From Cognatiluteimonas profundi (GTDB taxonomy: Bacteria; Pseudomonadota; Gammaproteobacteria; Xanthomonadales; Xanthomonadaceae), in contig NZ_VKHQ01000003.1 of the NCBI RefSeq assembly GCF_009792795.1, forward strand, positions 62,001-126,000: a stretch of 64,000 nucleotides of DNA, in the 5' to 3' direction. The position numbers and the translations under genes were made by a program. Of the stretch, positions 1-8,344 are shown piece after piece; the first letter of the stretch is position 1, and each line of letters starts with the position of its first letter. The notes under the pieces were generated by a model. The model searched no databases and was not told the DNA's origin. It saw only the letters and a program-made list of their open reading frames with translations.

Positions 1-2
1 GC

Positions 3-98
3 CAGATCCTGCGCACGCTGGGCGAAGCCGCATTGGCCGAGCACGCCGAGTGGACATTGATGCACCGCGAGCGCCCGCTGGAGCACTCGCGGATCTGA
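3..98 (+). CDS. C-terminal end of an unidentified protein (partial)
   Basis: An open frame runs from the window edge to a TGA at 96-98 and gives 31 residues ending in PLEHSRI. Codons are rich in G/C at the third position, as in real genes here. The stop lies 15 bases from the end of the convergent propeller gene, so the two genes abut tail to tail. Too little of the protein is inside the window to name a family. Confidence 0.55.
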   Translation, partial: QILRTLGEAALAEHAEWTLMHRERPLEHSRI

Positions 99-113
99 CC
101 ATGCCCGTGGATG

Positions 114-3100
114 TCAGGGCGTCTTCGCCGACGACCCCACGACCAGGCTGAGTTCGGGCCGTCCGGCACCGCGCAATTGCGCGTTCATTGCCGCCAGGTC
201 GGTCGACACCAGTGCCTGCCACAGGCCCAGGGTGGCGTCGAGCATCGGCATCAGCTTGTCGTAACCGGTGATCGCGTCCGGCGACGGCGCGCCATCGGCA
301 CCGTCGACGGCATTGCCAAGCTTGCCGAATGCCTGCGCCAGGAAGGCGAACGTCTGCGTGCTCCTGGGTGGCATCGCCCAGGCGTTGTAGGGGTTGACCG
401 CATCGACGTGCCCGTTGCGCTCGACGACTTTTCCATCCAGCGCTGCCAGCGCAGCGTCCAGTTCGCCGGGCGACTTGCGGGCAGCCTTGATCGCCGTATG
501 CAGCTGGGTCGCCTGTGCCTGTGCGGCCGCCAGTCTCACCTGCGCCGCTTCGACCTTGCGTGCGAATGCGAACTGGCGCGTGTAAGTGTCAGCAGGAAGT
601 TTGACGCGCGGGTCGGGCACGACCGTCAGTGGCTGGCGATACGTGTGCCCATCGACGGTCAGTTCGACCGTGTACCGGCCGGGTGGCGCCCATGCGCCCT
701 CGGTGTAGGCGTCGCCAGCGGCAGCGGTCGGCAGCGCCGGATAGCGCAGCGGCCAGATGAACCGATGCAGCCCCGGCGCCGTGGCCAGCACCGACGGCGA
801 CGTGAACCATTCCGGCGCGGTGCCGGCTGTCGCAGCCGCGTACGTCGGCGCTTTGTCGGCACTGGAGTAACCGCGCACGAGCTGTCCCGATGCGTCACGG
901 ATGGCCAGCTGCACCGGCTGTGCCGGCGTGTCGGCGAGCCGGTAGTCGATGCGCGCGCCGAATGGCGGGTTCTGCGCGGTCGGCTCGTCCTTCGGCAGCG
1001 GGGTCCCGGTGAAACCGGCGGGACGCACGCGGATCGCCGTAGACGGTGCGAACAGTCGCGTCGCATCCGGCGACCGCTCCGCAACCATCTGGCGGATCGG
1101 CGACAGGTCATCGAGCACCCAGAACCCGCGGCCATGCGTGGCGATGACCATGTCGTCGCCGTGGATGTCGATGTCGCGCACCGAGGTGCGTGGCAGGTTC
1201 ATCTGCATCGGCTGCCAGTGGTCGCCATCGTCGAAGGACACGTACACGCCCAGTTCGGTGGCCGCGTACAGCAATCCGCGCTGGCCGGGATCCTCGCGCA
1301 CTGCGTTGACGAAGTCGCCGTCGCGGATGCCGCTGACGATCGACGTCCAGCTCCTGCCGCCGTCGCGCGTGCGATAGAGATAGGGCTTGCGATCATCCAG
1401 TCGATGCCGGTCGATGGCGGCGTAGGCGATGTCGGCGTCGAAGTGCGAGGCCTCGATCATGCCGACCTTCGACCAGGCGCCCAGTCCGGCGGGCGTGACG
1501 TCCTGCCAGTGCGCACCTTCGTCCCTGCTGCGCCAGACCAGGCCGTCGTCGGTGCCGGCCCAGAGCAGTTTGGCTGCGAGCGGCGAGGGCGCGATGGCAT
1601 AGACCACGCCGCGCCGTGGCCCGGTGCCGAGGTTGTTGGCGACGGTGGTGTCGTCGAGGTTCGACGGCGTCGCGGGCTGTTCGCGGGTGAGGTCCGGGCT
1701 GATCGGGGTCCAGTGCTCGCCGCCGTCAGCGGTGCGGAAGATCCGCTGGTTGGCGTAATACAGCACCTTCGGATCCACCTTCGAGAACGCCAGCGGCAAC
1801 GTCCACGTGCGTCGGTACAGCGCGTCGGGTTCGGCGAGCGTGGGGTCCACCGAACGCGTCTGCTCGGTGCGCAGGTCGAGCCGGTCGACGCCACCGCCGT
1901 AGACGATGTCCGGGTCCCTGGGGTCCGGCGCGATCATGCCGCTCTCGCCGCCGACGGTGACTTCCTTGAACTGCTCCATGGTGATGCGTTCGTTGCCGGT
2001 GGCCGCGCTGGGCAGCCCGACCGCGCCCGAATCCTGCTGCGCGCCATAGACGCGATACGGAAACCGGTTGTCGGTGCTGACGTGGTACATCTGCGCCGTC
2101 GGCTGGTTGTGCCAGCTGCTCCAGCTTTTGCCGCCGTTCAAGGTGACGATCGCGCCCTGGTCGACGCCGAGGATCTGCCGGTCCGGGTCGGTCGGATCGA
2201 TCCACAGCTCGTGGAAGTCGTCGCCGGTCGCATCGCCCTGGACCGCATTGAAGTGCGCGCCGCCGTCATCGGAGCGCAGCACGATGGTGTTCATGGCATA
2301 CACGCGATCGGCATTCTTCGGATCGACCGCGATGCGGCCGAAGTACCAGCCGCGCTGCCAGATGCGGGCGTCGTCGCTGGTCCTGCGCCAGTGCGCGCCG
2401 GCATCGTCGGATCGGTACAGGCCGCCCGCGTCGCCATCGACGATCGCGTACACGCGCGATGCGTCGCCCGGCGCGACGGCAATGCCGATGCGTCCGGCGT
2501 GATCGGGGAATCCGTTGCCGCGCATCGGCGTCCAGGTGTCGCCGCCATCGCTGGATTTGTAGAGGCCGGAGCCTGGGCCTGTCGCCGGCGGATAGACATT
2601 CCACGGCGTGCGCCTGACCTGCCAGAGCGCCGCGTAGATCACCTGCGGATTGCCCGGCTCGAAGGCCAGGTCGATCGCACCGGTGTCGTCGCCCTTGCCG
2701 AGCACGCGCTGCCAGTGGGCGCCGCCATCGCGCGAGCGGAAGACGCCGCGTTCCGCATTCGGGCCATACGGATGGCCAAGCGCCGCGACGAAGACCGTGT
2801 CCGGATGATTCGGATCGACGATGATCTTGCCGATCTGCTGGCTGTCGCCCAGGCCGGCCTTCACCCAATGCCGGCCCGCATCGCGCGAGCGATAGACCCC
2901 GTCGCCCTGTGCGATGTCCGAGCGCATGTCCGCTTCGCCGGTGCCGACGTACAGCACGTTCGGGTCCGAAGGCGCCACCGCGATCGCGCCGATCGCGCCG
3001 ACCGGCTGCTCGTCGAAGATCGGCTGCCAGCTGCGGCCGGCGTCATGCGTTTCCCACACGCCGCCGTTGACGGCGCCAAAGTAGAAATGACGCGGCTGTC

Positions 3101-3263
3101 CTGGCACGCCGGCGACCGCCAGCACGCGTCCGCCGCGAAACGGCCCCAGCAGGCGCCAATGCAGGTCGCCGAAATCCCGCGTCGCCGCCCACGCACCGCA
3201 GGTGGCGGCGCACAGGCACGTCAGCAGGAGCAGGCGTGCAGGAGTCAAGAAAAGCTGTCGCAT
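114..3263 (-). CDS. secreted VPS10/sortilin-type BNR-repeat beta-propeller protein
   Basis: A 1049-residue exported protein. Residues 1-26 form a classic signal peptide ending GAWA. About eleven Asp-box motifs (S-x-D-x-G-x-x-W, e.g. SRDGGAHW, SSDGGDTW, TADGGEHW, TRDGGRSW) run through the first two thirds, the hallmark of sialidase/sortilin-like propellers. The last third (from about residue 730) resembles the C-terminal part of bacterial WD40/YVTN/BNR 'glycosyl hydrolase' proteins, which are common in Xanthomonadales and Bacteroidota. The molecular substrate of this family is not established. A role in peptide or glycan handling in the periplasm or outside the cell is inference. It is a single-gene unit. 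A 1055-residue open frame lies opposite it and is only an antisense shadow of this GC-rich gene. Confidence 0.85.
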   Translation of the reverse strand: MRQLFLTPARLLLLTCLCAATCGAWAATRDFGDLHWRLLGPFRGGRVLAVAGVPGQPRHFYFGAVNGGVWETHDAGRSWQPIFDEQPVGAIGAIAVAPSDPNVLYVGTGEADMRSDIAQGDGVYRSRDAGRHWVKAGLGDSQQIGKIIVDPNHPDTVFVAALGHPYGPNAERGVFRSRDGGAHWQRVLGKGDDTGAIDLAFEPGNPQVIYAALWQVRRTPWNVYPPATGPGSGLYKSSDGGDTWTPMRGNGFPDHAGRIGIAVAPGDASRVYAIVDGDAGGLYRSDDAGAHWRRTSDDARIWQRGWYFGRIAVDPKNADRVYAMNTIVLRSDDGGAHFNAVQGDATGDDFHELWIDPTDPDRQILGVDQGAIVTLNGGKSWSSWHNQPTAQMYHVSTDNRFPYRVYGAQQDSGAVGLPSAATGNERITMEQFKEVTVGGESGMIAPDPRDPDIVYGGGVDRLDLRTEQTRSVDPTLAEPDALYRRTWTLPLAFSKVDPKVLYYANQRIFRTADGGEHWTPISPDLTREQPATPSNLDDTTVANNLGTGPRRGVVYAIAPSPLAAKLLWAGTDDGLVWRSRDEGAHWQDVTPAGLGAWSKVGMIEASHFDADIAYAAIDRHRLDDRKPYLYRTRDGGRSWTSIVSGIRDGDFVNAVREDPGQRGLLYAATELGVYVSFDDGDHWQPMQMNLPRTSVRDIDIHGDDMVIATHGRGFWVLDDLSPIRQMVAERSPDATRLFAPSTAIRVRPAGFTGTPLPKDEPTAQNPPFGARIDYRLADTPAQPVQLAIRDASGQLVRGYSSADKAPTYAAATAGTAPEWFTSPSVLATAPGLHRFIWPLRYPALPTAAAGDAYTEGAWAPPGRYTVELTVDGHTYRQPLTVVPDPRVKLPADTYTRQFAFARKVEAAQVRLAAAQAQATQLHTAIKAARKSPGELDAALAALDGKVVERNGHVDAVNPYNAWAMPPRSTQTFAFLAQAFGKLGNAVDGADGAPSPDAITGYDKLMPMLDATLGLWQALVSTDLAAMNAQLRGAGRPELSLVVGSSAKTP

Positions 3264-3470
3264 GGGGTTCCCGGATGATGGCGATCGCGAGGCCGAACGA
3301 TAGCAAAGACATGGCGGCCCGACCGGCTTGCGCGTGCGGGTCCCGACTGGAGTCCGTCAGGATGCGACGCGCGTCATGGACGAGGAACACCCGGCTGGTC
3401 CAGTCGGGTCAACTCACCGCGAAGCTTTCATTGCGGGCAAGGCAGTTGGTGTGCGACGTGCAGGCACGGC

Positions 3471-3484
3471 TTGACCGGGGTCAA
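3471..3484 (+). promoter_or_regulatory. FNR/ANR-type box upstream of the 79-residue gene
   Basis: TTGACCGGGGTCAA is a perfect 5-4-5 inverted repeat of the FNR/ANR/DNR class (consensus TTGAT-N4-ATCAA; TTGAC-N4-GTCAA variants are known). Its centre lies about 84 bp before the ATG at 3561. Two other boxes of this class in the window lie at nearly the same distance from their genes, which supports a real operator. Binding itself is inferred. Confidence 0.55.
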
Positions 3485-3560
3485 CGCGATGGCTTCCTGC
3501 GTCGGTCAACCTGCGCGCAGGGATGCGCCGTGGGCGCCGACGACAACGACGAGGGGCACG

Positions 3561-3800
3561 ATGGAATTCCACATCAGGCTGATCGGGCCGGTAGCGGGGC
3601 TTGCGGCAATCGAGGAGGCGATCCAGGCAGCGGATCCATCGGCGCTGGTGGATGTCGACCCTAGCGGCAACACGTTGCGGATCGCGACGTCGATCGATGC
3701 AGTGCAGCTGGTCTCGCTGGTCTGCGGGGCGGGATTGCCGATCACGCCGGATCGGGTCCGGCAGTTGCCGTCGATCTGCTGTGGTGGCTGCAGCGGCTGA
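3561..3800 (+). CDS. small ferredoxin-fold-like protein, 79 residues, likely oxygen-regulated
   Basis: The ATG at 3561 follows GAGGGG with short spacing. The sequence alternates beta-like and helix-like segments (MEFHIRLIGPV, then AIEEAIQAADP, then NTLRIATSID), recalling a small alpha/beta ferredoxin-like fold. No CxxC metal site is present at the usual first loop. The C-terminus is CCGGCSG, a cysteine/glycine cluster that could bind a metal or take part in redox chemistry. A perfect FNR/ANR-like box sits upstream, and the gene converges on the azurin/cytochrome operon that has its own box. Function is unknown; a role in micro-oxic metabolism or metal handling is inference. A longer reading from 3471 would run through the operator and is not preferred. 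Confidence 0.6.
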   Translation: MEFHIRLIGPVAGLAAIEEAIQAADPSALVDVDPSGNTLRIATSIDAVQLVSLVCGAGLPITPDRVRQLPSICCGGCSG

Positions 3801-3806
3801 AAGCGA

Positions 3807-3826
3807 CGGCGCCCCGAAAGGCGCCG
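3807..3826. terminator. weak hairpin between convergent genes
   Basis: CGGCGCC and GGCGCCG pair across a CCGAAA loop between the 79-residue gene and azurin. No T-run follows on either strand, so this may end transcripts only weakly or simply be a chance stem. Confidence 0.3.
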
Positions 3827-3881
3827 CGCGTCATGGCAATGGATCCTGGTCAGCCAATCGATCGTGCGCTCCGCGCAGCGA

Positions 3882-4322
3882 TCATTTCACGATCAGCTGG
3901 TCCGTCATCATCCCCAGGTGGCCCGGGGCGGTGCAGAAGAGCTTGTATGCGCCACCGGCCTTCAACTTGCTGCCCGGGAACGTCGTGCTGGTGCTCTCGC
4001 CGCCACCGATGATCTTGGTCGACGCGATCACGCGCGTGTCGCCCGGCTTGACATAGTTGTTGGCCAGGCCGGCTTTCAAACCGTCCTGCGCAACGGCCTG
4101 GTAGTCAGCCGCCGATGCGATGACCAGGTTGTGTCCCATCGCCTGCGCCGGGAGCTTGCCGGTGTGCGAGAAATTGACGGTGATGGTCTTGCATGTCGAC
4201 GACACGGTGGCGCTGTGCTGGTCGAACCTCATCGCGTCGTTGGACTTGAGGTCGATCGTGCAACTTTCGGCATGGACGAATCCGGATGCCAGGAATACGG
4301 CGAGGAAGAGAAGGGTGCGCAT
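3882..4322 (-). CDS. azu: azurin, periplasmic blue copper protein
   Basis: A 146-residue precursor with a signal peptide (residues 1-18, ending VHA) and a mature azurin beginning ESCTIDLKSNDAMRF. The type 1 copper ligands are recognisable: His64 in MGHNLV, then Cys130, His135 and Met139 in the C-terminal loop FCTAPGHLGMM, with the Cys+5 His and +4 Met spacing of azurins. Azurin is a one-electron carrier in the periplasm. The gene starts 39 bp after the Cyc2-like gene on the same strand, so the two are probably one transcript and could pass electrons to each other. Expression is probably driven by the FNR/ANR-type box upstream of the first gene. Confidence 0.93.
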   Translation of the reverse strand: MRTLLFLAVFLASGFVHAESCTIDLKSNDAMRFDQHSATVSSTCKTITVNFSHTGKLPAQAMGHNLVIASAADYQAVAQDGLKAGLANNYVKPGDTRVIASTKIIGGGESTSTTFPGSKLKAGGAYKLFCTAPGHLGMMTDQLIVK

Positions 4323-4361
4323 GGGAGGAGTCCTGTCGTGGGGGGAAGGGGCGGCGGGCGG

Positions 4362-5750
4362 CTACAGCGCCAGCCAGAGATAGGCGAACAAGGTGTTGTT
4401 GTCGCTTGCATTGCGGCCGGCGCCATCGACGTTGTGCACCGCGCCACTGAAGCGCGTGTAGAACGTGTACTGCAGCCCGATCCGGATGTTGGCCCAAGGC
4501 GCGCCCCAGGAATTGGCCTGGCCCAGTGGGTTCCAGTCAAGCTCCATGGTGCCGCCCTGCGTGTTCGGCGACCGGGTATCGCCGTACAGGATGGTGTCGG
4601 CGCTGCCGTTGTTGGCGAATGCGCCCAGCGTTGCACCCCATGTATTGCGGTACCAGTAGCTGCCATTGATGTTGAGTGCCTGCAACGAGTTGCGCAGGTG
4701 TTCCGCGCCGCCGGCATCGAAGGTCGCGTCCAGGTGCTGGCGCTCGTCGACGTACAGGGCGTTCACGGTGTAGGTGTGCGTGCCATCGCCGAAGTTCTGG
4801 TAGCTGGCGTCCACGCCAAGATCGCGGAAGCGGTCGGACGGGCCTCCAAGCGAAATCACGTTGCCAACGGGATCTTCCCCCGCGAGTTGGCGGCGGGCGT
4901 CGAGCGCGAAGCCACCGACTTCCAGGTTTCCGCCCCAGATATCCCAGGTGCGCGCGATGCGCGCGTAGGGTGCGGTCTTCGACAATCGCCCGTCATAGTC
5001 GGCGTTGACATGCCCGAGGAAGGCCGGTGACAGCGTGCGGAATCCGCCTGCCTCGATGTACCAGCTGCCGTCGATCTGGGTATAGGCACTGGCCCCGATG
5101 ACCTGGCCCCCCAGCCCGCCGAAGAGGATCGGTGCGGCCGGTGCACCAGGCGCCAGATCGGGCGCCATGTACGGGTATTGCCAGGCTGGCGCGGTGTTGA
5201 AGACGTCGCTGAGCGTCGGGTTGTTGCTGACCGTCAGGCCCCAGATGCCGTTGTGGCGGGCGCCGCTGAAGGTGCGCGCGTAGCGGAGCTCGGCGTTGTC
5301 CCAGCCCACGATGCCGCTGGCCTGTTCGTACGTGGCCTGGACGAAGGCGCCCAGGTGGTCACTGAGCCGGCCGGCGAAAAACAGCGACGCCTGCTCCAGC
5401 TCGGTGTTGTCGTTGCGGCTGAAATGCTTTCCGGGTGCTTCGGATTGCGCCTTCTGTGTATGCGTGAACGACTCCACCATCATCGCCGACAAGGGCAGTT
5501 TGGCGTCGTCGCCGACCTTCAGCGTGTATCCGGAGAGCTTGAACTGGCGACCGAATGGCGTCAGTTGCGGCCCGAAACCGCCAACGTGGCATCCGCTGCA
5601 AGGCTGCTGGGTCTGCCTGGCGTAGGAGGGCACCGCCTGCGCAGGCGGTGATTGCAGTGACAGAAACGAAAACAGCAGCAGGGCGACAGCCTGTAATGCA
5701 GTGGCGTGCCCGTTGCGTCCGCCGGCGGCGGTCTTGCGGCTGGTGCTCAT
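4362..5750 (-). CDS. Cyc2-like outer-membrane monoheme cytochrome-porin fusion
   Basis: 462 residues from ATG 5750, which has a strong GGGGGAG ribosome site; a longer reading from 5972 would cross the promoter. The signal peptide ends AQA near residue 39. A single heme site, CSGCH (Cys51, Cys54, His55), is followed by GPQLTPFGRQFKLSGY. The remaining 380 or so residues lack further heme motifs and show alternating aromatic/polar strands ending in LFAYLWLAL, as in an outer-membrane beta-barrel. An N-terminal YARQT-x-CxxCH, a P-x-L-x-x-F/GR-x-FK-x-x-GY stretch and a barrel is the layout of Cyc2, the iron-oxidising cytochrome-porin whose partner in acidophiles is the blue copper protein rusticyanin. 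Here azurin follows directly. Extracellular electron exchange is an inference from this layout; the heme and pairing are seen directly. Confidence 0.75.
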   Translation of the reverse strand: MSTSRKTAAGGRNGHATALQAVALLLFSFLSLQSPPAQAVPSYARQTQQPCSGCHVGGFGPQLTPFGRQFKLSGYTLKVGDDAKLPLSAMMVESFTHTQKAQSEAPGKHFSRNDNTELEQASLFFAGRLSDHLGAFVQATYEQASGIVGWDNAELRYARTFSGARHNGIWGLTVSNNPTLSDVFNTAPAWQYPYMAPDLAPGAPAAPILFGGLGGQVIGASAYTQIDGSWYIEAGGFRTLSPAFLGHVNADYDGRLSKTAPYARIARTWDIWGGNLEVGGFALDARRQLAGEDPVGNVISLGGPSDRFRDLGVDASYQNFGDGTHTYTVNALYVDERQHLDATFDAGGAEHLRNSLQALNINGSYWYRNTWGATLGAFANNGSADTILYGDTRSPNTQGGTMELDWNPLGQANSWGAPWANIRIGLQYTFYTRFSGAVHNVDGAGRNASDNNTLFAYLWLAL

Positions 5751-5822
5751 CGATTCGCTCCCCCGGCCACGCGGGACTGCGTGCCGGCAAGACAACGGTA
5801 GTCCCTTTGTCCGCCCTGCGGT

Positions 5823-5836
5823 TTGATCCGCGTCAA
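5823..5836 (-). promoter_or_regulatory. FNR/ANR-type box for the cytochrome-azurin operon
   Basis: TTGATCCGCGTCAA matches the FNR half-sites TTGAT and ATCAA at 9 of 10 positions. Its centre is about 79 bp from the ATG at 5750. If it sits at the usual -41.5 of an activated promoter, transcription would begin near 5788 with a short leader, and a TACCGT hexamer lies near the expected -10. Confidence 0.6.
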
Positions 5837-5955
5837 TCCTGGCGAGGGTGTCGTGGCCGGCGGCGCGCGGGCGACGCGTTTGTTGATGGACTGGGGCGGC
5901 AGGTGTGCCGGGCTGGGAGCCCATGTCCCCGGATGGCAGTCGGTCAAAGGCCGGC

Positions 5956-5969
5956 TTGATCTGGATCAT
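5956..5969 (+). promoter_or_regulatory. FNR/ANR-type box upstream of the 129-residue gene
   Basis: TTGATCTGGATCAT matches TTGAT-N4-ATCAA at 9 of 10 key positions, with its centre about 75 bp before the ATG at 6038. Together with the box at 5823-5836 it makes a divergent control region of about 290 bp between the cytochrome operon and the 129-residue gene. Confidence 0.5.
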
Positions 5970-6037
5970 CAACGGATGCCCGGCAAGGGGCCAGCATCCG
6001 TCAGCAAGGTCCCTGAAGGGCCAACGACAGGTGCGAC

Positions 6038-6427
6038 ATGCATGTTTCCGTCTACCGTTGCCGCGAGGCCTATCTGCTGGTTCCCACGTGCTTCCTGCCG
6101 TCGATGGAGGCCACTGCCGTGCACGGTCCCGCGCGATACCGCGGAACCATGCGCATCTCCGGAGCCATCGTCGACGCCCTGGTCGCGTCGATGGACGCCA
6201 AGGCCTATGTGACGCTGGCGCTGGATCATCCGATGACGAGGAGTCCGGAATTTCCCTGCGCGCTTGTTGCCGTTGGCAGTGAGTTGGGTGGGATCGAGCG
6301 CCGGCGGTCGGTGAAAGTGCAAGTCCTGGGCCCGTTCGGCCACATGGCCATGCAGGAGCCCAACGAGCGTCGTGGCGGTGATGTCACTGCGGATCGGCGG
6401 GGTCACTTCGCGCATCGATCTGCCTGA
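6038..6427 (+). CDS. hypothetical protein, 129 residues
   Basis: The frame begins MHVSVYRCREAYLLVP and has third-codon-position G/C bias over its first 90 residues, with a plausible alpha/beta pattern (SGAIVDALVASM, AYVTLALDHP). I do not recognise the family. The last 25 residues are rich in Arg and Gly and look less protein-like. Support for a real gene comes mainly from the FNR/ANR-like box 75 bp upstream and from the lack of a better frame on either strand. No strong ribosome site is visible before the ATG. Confidence 0.45.
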   Translation: MHVSVYRCREAYLLVPTCFLPSMEATAVHGPARYRGTMRISGAIVDALVASMDAKAYVTLALDHPMTRSPEFPCALVAVGSELGGIERRRSVKVQVLGPFGHMAMQEPNERRGGDVTADRRGHFAHRSA

Positions 6428-6561
6428 CCGGCTCCTGGGCGCGGTGCCCAGAGGTCTGGCCACGAGCGTGGTTGCGCCGACATTCCTGGCCCTTCACGCG
6501 CCTGCTTGTCGAATGTCGATAATGGCCGCGTCAAACAGTCGCATGGGGAGACTGATTGGAC

Positions 6562-7737
6562 ATGCCAGAGCACCCCGCGCCCGCGGTGTCCGAAGCGGAC
6601 CCGGGGACGGCGACCCGCCGCAAGCCACCAGGTCGTCTTTCCGCGTTTGCGCTGGGGGCCGATCCGCGCAGGCGCATCCGGCTGACGCAATGGTTGATCG
6701 GCACGCTCGCCTACGCCGCCAGTGGCCTGGTGCTCTGGTTCGGCCTGCGACTTGGCTGGATGGATGCCAGTCGCCTGGTTCCCTGGTGCATCTTCCTGGC
6801 CACCGTCCTGGCGGTGATCTATGTCGCGCTGCGCAGCGGCTGGAGCGAGCGCTTCAGCGACCCTGCGCTGACCGTCGAACAACTGATGCTGGGCGTGATC
6901 GGCGTCGAGTGGGGATACCTGATCTGCGGGCCGGTGCGCAGCGTCACCTTGTTCCCGCTCCTGTTGATCTTCACGTTCGCCGCGTTTTCATTGAGCTGGC
7001 GCAAGATCGCGCTGCTGACCGCGCTCACCCTCGCCAGCCTCCTCGGGACGATCATGGTCGGCCATGCGCTGGAGCCGGGCGTCGATACCTGGTCGCTGCG
7101 CGACGCGAACCTGCGGCTGGACCTGATCAATTTCCTGATGATCTCGATCATGTTGCCGGCGCTGTCGTGGCTGGCGGCACGATTGTCATTGCTGCGCATG
7201 CGCCTGCAATCCCAGCGCACCGAGCTGATGCAGGCGCTGGAGCAGGTGCAGCGGCTGGCGACCCATGACGCGCTGACGGGCCTGTGCAACCGGCGCCACA
7301 TGGAGCACCGGCTGGGCGAGGAGCAATCACGGGCGGAGCGACAGGGCACGCCTTTCAGCGTGGCGCTCATCGACCTGGACCATTTCAAGCGGGTCAACGA
7401 CGCCCACGGACACGCCGGCGGCGACCGCGTGCTGCAGGCCTTTGCCATCGTGGCGCAACGCAACGTGCGTGGTTGCGACCTCGTCGCGCGCTGGGGCGGG
7501 GAGGAATTCCTGGTGCTCATGCCCGGCAGCGACGCGCCCCAGGCGCTCGACGCCATGGAGCGGCTGCTGGATCACGTGCGCGGGATGCCGCACGACGCCG
7601 GGGATCCGCCACTGTCGTTTTCAGCCGGCGTCGCCCAATACCGACTGGGCGAGGACACCGCCCAGACGATCCTGCGTGCCGACCAGGGCATGTACGCGGC
7701 CAAGAACGCGGGCCGCGGCCGCGTTCTCGCCGGCTAG
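6562..7737 (+). CDS. membrane-anchored diguanylate cyclase (GGDEF)
   Basis: 391 residues. About six hydrophobic segments span residues 35-205, then a short coiled linker ([18 protein letters not shown]) and a GGDEF domain. The active loop is RWGGEEF (Gly312 to Phe316), and an intact inhibitory site RGCD lies five residues before it, so the enzyme should make c-di-GMP and be product-inhibited. The sensory part is a plain membrane domain of unknown ligand. The start is ambiguous: ATG 6562 is used here, but a TTG two codons earlier at 6556 is better spaced from GGGGAG. The stop overlaps the end of the convergent pseudogene by a few bases. Confidence 0.9.
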   Translation: MPEHPAPAVSEADPGTATRRKPPGRLSAFALGADPRRRIRLTQWLIGTLAYAASGLVLWFGLRLGWMDASRLVPWCIFLATVLAVIYVALRSGWSERFSDPALTVEQLMLGVIGVEWGYLICGPVRSVTLFPLLLIFTFAAFSLSWRKIALLTALTLASLLGTIMVGHALEPGVDTWSLRDANLRLDLINFLMISIMLPALSWLAARLSLLRMRLQSQRTELMQALEQVQRLATHDALTGLCNRRHMEHRLGEEQSRAERQGTPFSVALIDLDHFKRVNDAHGHAGGDRVLQAFAIVAQRNVRGCDLVARWGGEEFLVLMPGSDAPQALDAMERLLDHVRGMPHDAGDPPLSFSAGVAQYRLGEDTAQTILRADQGMYAAKNAGRGRVLAG

Positions 7738-8112
7738 GCCACCACGTCGTCGATGGCGGGCTCCAGCGTCGGGTAATCGACGTAACCCTTCGCGCCGCCG
7801 CCATACAGTGTCTCGCGTGCGGGCTGGTTGAGCGGAGCGTCGGTTCGCATGCGTTCGACCAGGTCGGGATTGGCGATGACCGGGTGTATCCAGATAGCCC
7901 TGGCCGAGCGGACTGACCTGCGTCGCCTCGCTGATGATGAGTCCGGCACTGGCGCGCTGCCCGTAGTACTCGATGGCCATGGGCGTCGGCACGCGGTCGC
8001 CGACGGCGCGATTGCGCGTGAGCGGCGCCATCACGATGCGGTTGGCCAGCGGGATGGATCCCAGGTGGGTCGGGGTGAACAGTGGGGAAGCTGCGGTTGC
8101 AGTCACGGACAT
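7734..8112 (-). pseudogene. Old Yellow Enzyme (NemA-type ene-reductase) remnant with large internal deletion
   Basis: The first 75 or so residues read as the N-terminus of an OYE flavoprotein ([49 protein letters not shown], ending near GQGYLDTPG). After a frame change, the sequence resumes with the family's very C-terminus ([27 protein letters not shown]). Roughly 250 codons holding most of the FMN-binding barrel are missing. The two pieces meet near 7880-7890 in different frames, so no working enzyme can be made. The end overlaps the stop of the diguanylate cyclase gene. Intact relatives reduce activated alkenes or nitro compounds with NAD(P)H. Confidence 0.85.
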
Positions 8113-8344
8113 GGGATTCCTTGCAGGCGATGAAGGACGCCAGCATCCATTCATGGGTTCGCGGCCGACGATCGCAGCGGCCATGGATGCAACGCTGCGT
8201 TTGATCCACGCAGGCATCACCGGATGCAGTCGACGTGCGGGCGATGCGATTCACGCCGACCATCGGTCCCCAGGCGGCTGCCTTGTGTTCACTCCGGACG
8301 TCTTATCCTGTTACCGGTCAGTGTTCGAACAACGGAGGGACACC

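Noticed and set aside
111-3278. 1055-residue open frame on the plus strand
   Set aside because: It is exactly opposite the VPS10/BNR gene, which has a signal peptide and clear Asp-box repeats. The plus-strand reading is rich in Arg/Val/Ala runs with no family pattern.
4105-4497. minus-strand frame crossing the cytochrome-azurin junction
   Set aside because: Overlaps two well-supported genes in another frame.
3864-5030. 388-residue plus-strand frame
   Set aside because: Antisense to the Cyc2-like and azurin genes, with no start signal and low-complexity composition.
5751-5972. N-terminal extension of the Cyc2-like protein by 74 residues
   Set aside because: It would read through the FNR-type box and place the signal peptide internally; the ATG at 5750 has a strong ribosome site.
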